NCBI GenBank assembly: GCA_963920705.1
Contig: OY987225.1
Coordinates: 30,999,538-31,063,537 of the forward strand
From: Odiellus spinosus
Taxonomy: Eukaryota; Arthropoda; Arachnida; Opiliones; Phalangiidae
Length of the DNA: 64,000 bases
Direction: 5' to 3'
Positions within the stretch are counted from its first letter, which is position 1. Each line of letters opens with the position of its first letter. Under the pieces are notes generated by a model. The model saw only the letters and a program-made list of their open reading frames with translations, did no database searches and had not been told where the DNA came from. Shown here one piece after another: positions 45,501 through 57,500 of the stretch. The translations under genes and the position numbers were made by a program.

Positions 45501-48500
45501 TTAGTGGGGGAGTTATAGTATTCACCAAATGCTACAAATGATTCCCTAGCGTTTGCTGTCTCCCCAGACTGTTTCTATCTCCCTAATGATCCTCAACGGG
45601 ATAAACTTATTTATTTCCTAATACCAAAAGTCTATAAATTTATTCTATAAAAGTAAACAACGGCCCGTAACTTAATACTGTCCAGTTTTTCGTCATCACT
45701 TAAAAATACCCAAAAAAAAAGCCATCACCCCTGTCTGTCTAGAGTGATTTGGACCTTTGCTAAAACCAATAACAATTGACTTCTATATGTCAATAGTAAA
45801 AGATGAATAACAGAAGCTGGTGTTGATAAGCTTCCTCTAACGGCAAAAGAACTAACACAGAATTGTAGCTAGTGTATGGTATTTATAATTCCAACTTATG
45901 GAACGCTTATGTACGCCAGAATTTGTTAATAATCTTTATCTAGTTAAGATGGGCTGAAATTTTCCCACGCTCATGTTTGGTTGTAAGGTTTCTATGTTTC
46001 AATATAATTACAATTTATCCACTTTAACTAGACGCTTCTATTGATAAAGATAGAATTTATTTCAAAGAAAGAAACGCGGAAAAAACGAAGCCGTTCAAAC
46101 TGAATTTGAAATGTTTCTCGTGTATATGAATATTTGCATATCAATAGTGGCGAAACTATAAATTAACCCACAGCCTGCTCCTTTGAGGGGTGAATATATC
46201 ACTCAAAAACGGGCTTGGGAGTCAAAACATTCGCACCAGCCCCTATTACATACATATTTCATGAAGGTGTTAAAAATATGATTACAGATCTGTAGTCGAA
46301 TGATTTTAAATTTATATTGGAAAAACGACCGTGGGAAAATATATTGACAATCTATACCAGCCCAGTCATAAATTTCAATTCTTTATAGGAAATTTAGGAT
46401 TATGTTTCTTCCAAAATATAGGATTAAGGCCCATTCTGACTATAGGATTTTTGCTGAAAAACTTGGGTTACAACTTTTGTTGTACAACTAATCGCGAAAT
46501 GTGAAAGGCGAAGTTGTACAACTTAATAATAAAGGGTTTCATTTAAAAAAATTCAAATTCAGGCAAAGCTTTCGACCTCAAAATATAAAAATAAATTTTA
46601 GGGAAAAAATTGTTTACTAACACTATGATGTAAATTATGGTAATATGAGAGGCAAAATACAAGAAGACCACTAAGACCGTGGTGTTATATTTTGGTTCTC
46701 GAAAGGGGTCATCGACTTTATTGTATATGCTTTAGATAATAAATTCGGTAAAGTAACAAAGAGGCTTAACGAAGCGAATCGTTCAAAAAAAGAAGAAAAA
46801 AAAAATCATTATGACGTGTGCTGCGTGATAAAGTTACAAACCCAAATATCTACCTCCCAAATAAAAAATATAGGAACCACTCCCATAAAGTGTTATCAAA
46901 AAAATTAACTTTGATATATATAATTTTATTAGGAAGATACTGTTTTTATATTCAACTTCGCGTAAATATCAGTTTTCAAAAATGATATCATTGCAGATTT
47001 GATTTATGTCAAATTGGTGCCGGAAAAATTGTATTTTCGATTCCTCTACATTTTAATTTAAACACAATCTGTTGCGTACTATTTTACTTAATGTAAATAA
47101 TATTTAGGTATTTGTTAAACTTTATTTTTTAAATTAATTTGCGTATTAATATTGTAATATCAAATTTAATTTGCGTATTAATATTGTAATATTAAATTTA
47201 ATTTGCATATTAATATTATAATATCAAATTTAATTTGCATATTAATATTGTAATATCAAATTTAATTTGCGTATTAATATTGTAATATTAAATTTAATTT
47301 GCATATTAATATTATAATATCAAATTTAATTTGCATATTAATATTGTAATATCAAATTTAATTTGCATATTAATATTGTAATATTACTTTAATTTGCATA
47401 TTAATATTGTAATATCAAATTTAATTTGCGTATTAATATTGTAATATCAAATTTAATTTGCATATTAATATTGTAATATCAAATTTAATTTGCATATTAA
47501 TATTATAATATCAAATTTAATTTGCATATTAATATTGTAATATCAAATTTAATTTGCATATTAATATTGTAATATCAAATTTAATTTGCATATTAATATT
47601 GTAATATTACTTTAATTTGCATATTAATATTGTAATATTACTTAATTTGCATATTAATATTGTAATATTACTTTAATTTGCATATTAATATTGTAATATT
47701 ACTTTAATTTGCATATTAATATTGTAATATTACTTTAATTTGCATATTAATATTGTAATATTACTTTAATTTACATATTAATTTGCTTATTAATTTTGTA
47801 ATATTACTTTAATTTGCATATTAATTTTGTAATATTACTTTAATTTGCATATTAATTTGCTTATTAATATTGTAATATTACTTTAATTTGCATATTAATA
47901 TTGTAATATTACTTTAATTTGCATATTAATATGGTAATATTAACTTTAATTCGCATATTAATATGGTTCGATTAACTTTAATTTGCATATTGATATTGTA
48001 ATATTATAAGTTAAAATTGCATATTAATATAATGTAATATTAACTTTAATTTGCATATTAATATAATGTAATATTAACTTTAATTTGCATATTAATATAA
48101 TGTAATATTAACTTTAATTTGCATATATTAATTTGATTTGCGTATCATATTTTAAAATTAATTTGCATATATTAATTTAATTTGCGTATCATATTTTAAA
48201 ATTAATTTGCATATTTTAACATGAAGACGAGATTATTAAAATCCTTTAAAATCACAGTCAATAATGAAGAAAATGATTTCATCATAGACATTATCCAGAA
48301 AAGTAGGATGGTCTATTTAAAACCATAGAGAAAAATCCTGACAAGACCTAAAATACATCTGCCTTCCTATATTATTCGGAATCCAAATAAAATGTAACAC
48401 TAAAACAATTAGTCAAACCTATTACCACAATTTCCTAGTATCAAATTATAGTTAATGTCATTATCAACGACAAATAGCTAGATTTCGTGCCAATGTCAAA

Positions 48501-51500
48501 TCCAAGTAACACCTGAAGGCTATTTAAGGTACGTAATACTAAACCGGAACATCCGGCTTCCAGTACTAGAGACGCGCGACATAATATTGACCCAGCTGTT
48601 CGGGATGAATTTGGAAAAACTATTTTGATCTCCTACGAAATTTAACATTGTGTATAAATGCGCTACATCTTTCCATACATTGCAACGAGGTTCTAGAATA
48701 AAAGTAGAACTATTTCATCCTTAAATATCAACACTAACAAAAGCTACAAGCTCTCCATAAGGAAACTTTTACGTAATATTAAAAATACCTGTTACAAATA
48801 AAAAAGAACCTAGAAGAGGCTCTTTTAGGGTCTTATCCTTAATTAAGACAATTTATTAACTTCTAATAGCATTAAATTAATTAATGATACTGGTATGATC
48901 AGGTTTCATCAAAAGAATTTATTAAATAAACGTTTCTGGAGAGTTTCGGATTTCTTTATAACTTAATTAAACGTAATATTTAAATTAAAATGTGATTAAA
49001 CTAAGTGTTTACTTTAAATGGAAACTTGGAGCTAAAAATGGATTAGCTTTTGAATTTATTTTCTCAGTTTTTAGACACATTTAAATTAATTCTTAAATTT
49101 GAATAATAGTAAATATAAATCGGACCAATCACATTATTTCAGGCGTCAGCAGCGTTGGTAATGTTCCAAAATTAAAAGAATAGGCCGGCGTTTGACGCCC
49201 ATGATCTCAGGCAACAAACATAGGCCTATTATTTCCATGTTAGGACATTACAAGAGCTGTTGAAGGCTGAAATAATATGATTGGCCCAAATTTATTTTAA
49301 CCTTTAGAAATTAATTAAAACATCAAAGATGTGTCTAAAAATTATGAAATAATTCTCGAGTACGTTTTTTGGCACGCTGATTCCGAAAATATATTATATT
49401 TTTAGCTCCAATTTTCCCTTTAAATATAAAATATCACGTTCATTATCCCTTTAAGTAGCCACAACATTATATAACAGCACGCGTTGCAAACTCGAAATGT
49501 AACTACACATTCCCCCTACACATAATATATCATAAATTAGCGGCCCGAAGCTTTTTATTTTCCATATTTCCTCCCCTCCTAGAGAGGAGTTTGGCGACAA
49601 ATTGTAACAAGCCACGATATTTGATCCTATATAGCCTCTATATAACTATTCGCGTGTACAGAGTGTTTTAACTAAAATCAAAAAACCAAGGCGAAGTGAT
49701 ATTAAACCTAATACATAGGGTAAAAGTAGTCACTAAGTGATATAAAAATTTGAGCGACGTTGATGGGTTTGCAATCATATTTCTATCATTATTACCACAT
49801 TACGAGGTTAATTAATATAGTATTTATATGGGGTCTACGTGTACACAAACGATTACAGTTTAATTACAAGGGATTAGATTAATTTAGTATGTATTAATCA
49901 GTTTATTAAAGTGATACTGTCACGGGTTTTTCAAGAATCCAGCTAAGCCTATTTTGATTGTAAGTTTTAAATTTATTTCTAGTTTAATAATTATTTGTAA
50001 ATTATTTTACTAGTGGATTAAAAAAATCAAATGTTAGGTTGCAATCTCCCTTTAAGGTCAATAAAGAGGTCAATTTAATATTAAAACCATCTGTTTCAAA
50101 ACAATCAAAATCTGTACAATCTGTTCCTTCGAAAACAAAAGTTAAAATTTCAATTTCCGGAAAGTTTTAAATTCGTTTTAAAATAATAATAATATCCTTC
50201 ATTAAATCAAGTTCTTAATGATTAAAGAAGTTACGGACAAAAAATTAAGGAAACAGATTTGTTAAGAACTTAAAAAGGAAAGAAAAAAATTAAGACATCT
50301 TTGAATACTCGCGGTCTGCGGCACGTGGCACAGTCTACCATCTGCTATGGTAAATTTCATCTCGAGTTGGTAGCCAGTGAAAGCATTGGCTCCCTTTACT
50401 TCTAAATATATATATGAATGAGATAAAGGGTAGGGCACCTTCGTAAGCGATGCCAACTCAAGATGAAATAAATTATATAGGATGCTTTATTTTTAAATAC
50501 TTTTTCTTTGCTTTGCTTTTTTTTTCATTCATCTGATGGAGTCTGCTCTCGAATCATCTGTTAAAGGGAGCATGAAGCGTATCGTATGCTAATAAGAAAA
50601 TTTATCCGCTTCAAGACTTAATACCCTATTCAAATAGGCGTAACTAGCCGGTTTAATCAGATTTAACCTAGGTTTAATCACAATTAACCGAGGTTTATGA
50701 AACTGAGAAGGTTACGTGTAAACCTCGGTTAAATCTGATTAAACCTTGGCTAATTACGCATCGTCTGAAGAGGATATTAGTATGTGCGATTAACAACAAG
50801 TTTATAGGATAGGGTAGTACTTTGTGGATTAAGTACTTCCACGAAAGAGACGGCGCGAAATAATCTACTAATCCCTCTGTAGCGTGAAACCATATAGTGC
50901 TGACATAAATATCTATGTTACGTCTAATTATTCTCACATGTCAGATCGAGAGTATCATAGCACGTGTCGCGGGGGATTTTATTAAACCAAAAGGGGGTAT
51001 CCTTTGATTGGTTGGAGGGATATTTTTTTAAATCACTGCCTAAATCTGAATTTATGTAGATTTTTTTGCCCAATACGGCCTTGGCGCGAAGACATGGTCA
51101 CTAATCACTATACAACCAAAAGTGTTGGGATTGAAATGGGCGAATATCTCCCACAGATTATGAAGAAAAAGTGTGGGGGGAGTGGAGTTCTTTGTGGATT
51201 GTCCCTATTTAAAGACGAGACCAGTACCACAATTCTTCAGCTTTCCTTAAAAAGAATACACAATCAAATAAATGCGACTGATATCATTACTTCATGCTCA
51301 CTTTAAACCAGATTGGAATTCTTAAAAAGAAGAAGAAAAAAGAGAGAGAGAGAGACCGTTGCAGTCTATCTCTTTGGGGGGATATTAAGAGTGATGGTAC
51401 TATTTTGGTAATTACACTTCCGGACAACAAACTGACAATTCCTTTTCGATGGCGTATATTTGACTATAGAGCAGCGAAGTTCTTTGTGAACTATCTTTAA

Positions 51501-54500
51501 ACGTATAATGCCAAAAACAGAAACACAACAAGGTGGACAAGTCCATAGAATAGCTACACCTTTTACAACTGTAAACGCCTAAAGACAATGAGGGTTCCCA
51601 AGGGTCCAAGGTTCTCAAATTTCCAAATTTAATTTTAAAATAAAAATGTCATCCTCGTTAAAGGATGAATGCAACCTAACAATATTTTGTTAGATACATT
51701 ATCGTTTAAATAGGCCTAATCCACCAATAAAAAGTTTACAAAACAAATATTAAACTAGAAATAAATTTAAAACTTATCCAGAAAATAGGCTTAGCTGGAT
51801 TCATGGAGATCCTGATTTCCTCGCGAATAAACTCTAGCGATTGGAAGTCGAACGCGATTGGAGATATCGCGTGAACGACGGGCCTTTGCTCATTGGTCGC
51901 TAGACTTTATACGCCAGGAAATTAAGATCTACACGAATCCAGCTAAGCCTATTTTCCGGGTAAGTTTTAAATTTATTTCTAGTTTAATATTTATTTTGCA
52001 ATCGTTTTATTTGTTTGATTAGGGCCATTTAAACAATAAAGATTTGATAAAAAATTAAAATTAAAAGGCTGCATTCTCCCTTTAAGAAATCATACGCGAC
52101 TATTTTAGTTATTTCAAACGGCAACCTCGGGCTGCATTCTCCCTTTAATTCTACATCTAAAATACCAAAGAATAACGGAAAGATCTATGTGATACATATT
52201 AAACAAAAAGTTTCATTATTTTTGTCATAATCATTGTAACCCATTTTATTTCGCGTGAGTGCATAAAATATCAGCACTGCCCTGCGCTTTGGTATACAAA
52301 ATTGTCTGTCTAGCTGAATTGATCGGTATGTTGGGGCGAAACCACGTGGTCAGTCTGGGAAGAGCAAAGAGGATGTTAGAAGGAGACGGGGGGAGATAAG
52401 TCCTTAACAAGGAGAGTTGTCAAAAACTTATTTTTCCCTTCTTGAGATTATTTAACTCTATTGCAAAATCCCTCTAACACACATACGCTAGTTTCCAAAA
52501 ATAAAAATATATTTTTATAATATTTTACAGGAAATTTAAAATTATTTCGCCATAAATATAATAAAATTCAATTTTTTGGTAACAATCGCTTATTTCCTTT
52601 AATAATAAAAAGAACTAAAGATTTGTCACGTGACAACCACGTGAGTTTGATGATTTAGAAGATATATAGATCATTCCGATTTCTTTAAAATGAGAATGCA
52701 ACCCGACTACAAAGCTGCCTTCATTCTAGACATTGCGTAATTGCAGGAAAAATATTTTGTAAAATTAATAAATATATTACAACAACGATTGGTAACTCGA
52801 TATTAATATTTGATAAGAATGAACTACTTTTATATCTATGACGTTAAACATGGTGTATTAATCCGCCTTGCTTTCAATTTAATTACAAAACTTTAAAGGG
52901 AGGATGCAACCTAACAACAAGTGAATTTTTTATCGATTCCTTATTGTTTAAATAAGCCTAACCAACTAGTGAAATTTTTTTTAACAAATATTAAACTAGA
53001 AATAAATTTAAAACTTACCCGGAAAATAGGCTTAGCGGGATTCATGGAGATCCTGATTTCCTCGCGTATCGGGTCTAGCCACCAATCGAAAGCGATTGGA
53101 AGTCGAATGCGATTGGAGATCTCGCCTTAACGATTGTCTTTGCTCATTGGTCACTAGACCTTACATTGAGGAAATTCCGGATCTCCATGAATCCAGCTAA
53201 GCCTATTTTGATGGTAAGTTTTAAATTTATTTCTAGTTTAATATTTGTTTTGTAAACTTTTTGTTGGTGGATTAGGCCTATTTAAACGATAAGGAATCGA
53301 TACAAAACACTTTATTAGGTTGAATTATCCCTTTAAAAGCTCTAATATAGGAAGAAATCTAATTCCTAAAGGTATAAAAAAAATCTATATATGTTCTAAC
53401 ACTACAACGGTCCTAAAAACATCACCAGTCAAATACCTTCCCAAAAACTAAGCAGACATATCCTAAGGGCAGCAGGTGAAATTTCTACTAAATCTAAGGT
53501 TTGCGTCGAACTTGAAAATTACATATTAGAGCCGATAACGTCTTTTTTCTTTGAAGATGATCAAAGCTTAAAAAGCAGGAGGATGTCAAAAATTATTATT
53601 ATAAGTCAAGAATAATTTGGATATTTAAAGCAGGGTGACCACTGAAAATTAGAAAATCCTATTTAAGAAATATAGGAAATGTAAAATATAGGATAAAATA
53701 GGAAGAAATAAGTGTAAAATTTATGATAAAATAGGAAAATAATTAAAAGTAGGAACCATGTTCATTATTGCATCACAACTCTCGCCACCGGTTTAAACAT
53801 GGTATTAATATGATCCAATTGCTTAAATAGTATGGAATTTTACAGACTATTTTAACTGGAAAATGTACAGTTAAGCTAAAATAATCTTATACAGCCACAG
53901 CTGACAGTATGATTTATAACTTTACCCTTAACTAGAGATTTTGAGTAGAAATATAGGAGATTATAGGAATTGCCATTAAATTATAGGAGAAAATAGGAAA
54001 TATAGGAAAAGTGGTCACCCTGCACTATGCCAAAAAATTGTAATTTAAACTTTGATTATTTTAATTTAAAATTTAATAGAAAATATTCAAAAGATTGATG
54101 ATGAAATAATAATATATTTAAAATTAAACATGGACCTATAATATTTGCTAGATGATCTAAATAATAAGGTCTTCTATAATATCAACATCTGTAACAAACG
54201 CCCATAATAATAATATATATACCAGCCAATATACGCAGCTGCTAGAAATGAGGTAATTCTTTTTCAATATAATGTATAATCAAAATGGTACAACCCATGA
54301 GGCTATCAAATACAGTCAAAACCAGGTTGAATTTACAACGTATACCTTGGTTATCTTTTAAAAAAAGTACACCTTGAAACGTTAGAAATAGGATTTTTTC
54401 AACAAAATGTAGATGAACCTGACAAGTACCGGTAGAAACGACTGCTCATTGTTCTACGAATGTTCACTATCAATTTGTGAAGGAAAAACTAAGGCGGATT

Positions 54501-57500
54501 TATACGCAACATTAAACCCAACATTAATTAAAGTAGATCGTACAAACTGTACTCGAATAAAGATAAGTTCACAACCACCTGCACTGCTCCATATAAATAT
54601 GACGTCATAAAGCTAATAACACACAATGCTTTTATTAAAATCAGTTTAAAATTGCAAAGGCGTATAAAGGCAAGACTCCCTAATTTTTTATGGCTTTATA
54701 AAGATATGAGAAAGCTACTTTTTATCATTTCGTTTGTTGAAAAATCAAAATGATTGAGTGATAATTAATTTTGGTTTACAGAGAGGGTTGGGACTTAGAG
54801 GGTAATAAATACTTTTAATATTATAGATAAAGTTTAATCTTTAGAGGCCACTAATATGAGATTCGTTTCGTTATCAAATTAGATTAGGTTTTAATTAGAG
54901 GTTTAATATAGTACTGCAACAGGTTTTCCACAACTTAGTTTTTAAAATAAATGGAACTAAAATTTAGATTAATGGAAAAGTGATATATTGTTTTGTTTTA
55001 ATTAAAACACTAAATTTAATTAATTTTATAATATTAATTTTGAAATAATGAAATTTACAATATTTTGGTTAAATTTTAACTATTTTAAATTTAACCAAAA
55101 TATTGTAAATATAATTAATTTAATCATTTCGAAATTAATATTATTTTTAAAATTCCCTGATTATTGTAGTTCTGAAACTTTGGCACTGAATTTCGCTCGA
55201 ACTTGGCGAAATGATATGATCCAGGGGTCAAACACTCGCGAACTCAGGTGTCCAAATTTATTAACTCTTTGCACTATCAAAGCTGAACTCGGAGTTCACA
55301 AGAGTTCAACCTTAATGCACTGTCAAAGCTGAACTCGGTGAATTCAAGAGTGTCTGACCCCTCGTAAGAAACACAGGTTAAGTTATCATGACCTTCATTT
55401 TTTTTTACTGACCAATGTTATGACGTAAAATGCGGTTTGTTTGAACAAACGAGAATTTTATTTCTTCAAATTAACAAGTTATGAAATAAATTTATCATTT
55501 CTTCGTCAATTATCGATTCTGAACTCTCTAAATCTTCTTAATTGGGTGAAATAACATTCAAATCTCAATATATAAAATTTAGATTCAAAATGCCCTACAT
55601 TCAAGTGGCAAATGATATTTTAGGGACCAATTTCTTAAATCTTCACTCATTTAGTTTTTCTGATCTGACAATTTTGTACCCAGTTTTTCAGAAAACAATC
55701 TCAAAATAATTTATAACGGTCTTCCGTTAATACCAATGATCTAGCTGGGATTTGAACCAATAAAAAAAGGGGGAAAGTCAGGATTTAAACCTCATGAGAA
55801 AGGATACCAGGCACAGAAAGAGAGCTAAAAGCTGTAAAGCCATAAAAACCTTCACCAGCTGCCTGATAATGGCGTCATCAGGTGGGTGACTTCCTGTCTA
55901 CAAAAACTCAACACACCGATGGGAAAAGGAAAAAAACACTCCCCATAGACTCCCAATCGCCTAAAAATCTTCACCCTAGTAATATAAAACACCGTATCAG
56001 TTGAAAAGTTCAATGGATAGGAAGAGAGACTTCCTGCCAAAAATCTTGATAGTTAAGAATACTATGAAGTAATTCCGACTCGGCATTACAAAGAACCCGA
56101 CTAAAGATTTTATTTTATAGAAAAACCCTCTAACTCTGATGTAGTATCCTTTCTTTGGTTCAGACTTTTTCAGAAGATCAAAAACTGTAGTTTTTTTACA
56201 TCCAATTTCACCCCAGCACTTTTTGCTTCAGTTCCCCCCCTTTCGGAGATGAAAATGGGATCGACCGGTCTCTTTAAAAGCCTAGAGGAGATGCGCCGAG
56301 GACAAAGAACTACCAAGGAAGAGTATATTTCATTTTTCCTCAAAAAAGGGTGGATTTTCCCTCTGTACTGTATTGAAACTACAATTGAATTTAGAGCATA
56401 ATGCATTAGGATAAATTATTCATGAATGAATTCATGGACTTCAATTATGGTAGAAGAAAAAGCTAAATTATAAACAAACAAAGAAATAATATATATTCTT
56501 ATCACGAGATGTAATTATAACTACTATAACTAGGTCCTTAACCTTTAATCTTTACTAACCCAAATATAAAAAGCACGTGTAATGCTTAAACTACCTGATA
56601 AAGCTTTCATACACGCGTATTACCCTTAAACCTAAAATAAGGTCCATTTTTATCTTTCACGCAAACTCCAGCTAAGAATATTGGCGTCATATAGTCATTT
56701 CGAAGTTAGTATTTACATTTTTTTACGTATAGAACATTTGTGAATAAATATACATTTATTGATTGGGCGTGTGCTCGGTAAAAATATATACAGCTAGGAT
56801 TTAATATAGAAAAAACATTTTATGATAAAATGAACTCTCAAACCGCTCAAACTCGAAGGGAAATACACTCCCCTTACCCCCTTAATCACCTATTAGCCTT
56901 CGCTATACACGCACGCGATGGTTAAAAAGAAAAATAATATTAGCATGTGGTGTTTATTATGAAGTTACAAAACTCGACCCTAAACTATTGTCTCGGTTTT
57001 ACGTAACTTAACTAGTGTAATGGAAATCGATATCGAGGTTTAAAAAAGACGCCTTAGGCTTAAACCTAACCTACTTCAAAATACAACTATTACACTTTTA
57101 AATTTAAATTTTACACGCTAAGCCTAACGTCAATATTGTCAGAGTAAAAGGCTTAGGATTAATATTTTACACTTCACTTCAAAATAAAAATGCTAAGCCT
57201 TGGACCTTAATTTAGATTATTAACGAAACAATAACAGACTTGGTGATGGAATTTATAAAAACCGTAGAAAAAAAATAGCTTACCCAAGAGTAAAATTATA
57301 ATTTAAAAGGCAGTCTTGTTGATTTGTTGTTGTTTTGGCTAGACCTAAGCCTAGGTCAAAAAACTTTGGCAAATACTAATTTGATTTCGTTAAGATCGCG
57401 AAAAGTCGTTTTAAAGTTACGTTTTGTATTAAAATCGGACGGATTACGTTTCCATTGTACTTTTCTTCGTAGTTATCCGTAGGATTTAAAACTTTATGGT

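Noticed and set aside
50262..50456. 64-codon minus-strand frame starting MASLTK
   Set aside because: Balanced composition, but no family match, no downstream exon and no promoter evidence.
55740..55860. Possible tRNA or tRNA-derived SINE (GGTTCAAATCC on the minus strand)
   Set aside because: A B-box-like word only; no matching A box at the right distance and no cloverleaf.
56105..56401. Plus-strand frame with a 50-codon ATG portion (56249-56401) and an acceptor-like TTTGGTTCAG at 56154-56163
   Set aside because: Reads plausibly as protein but matches nothing I know, and the opposite strand is equally open; noted only as a weak candidate exon.
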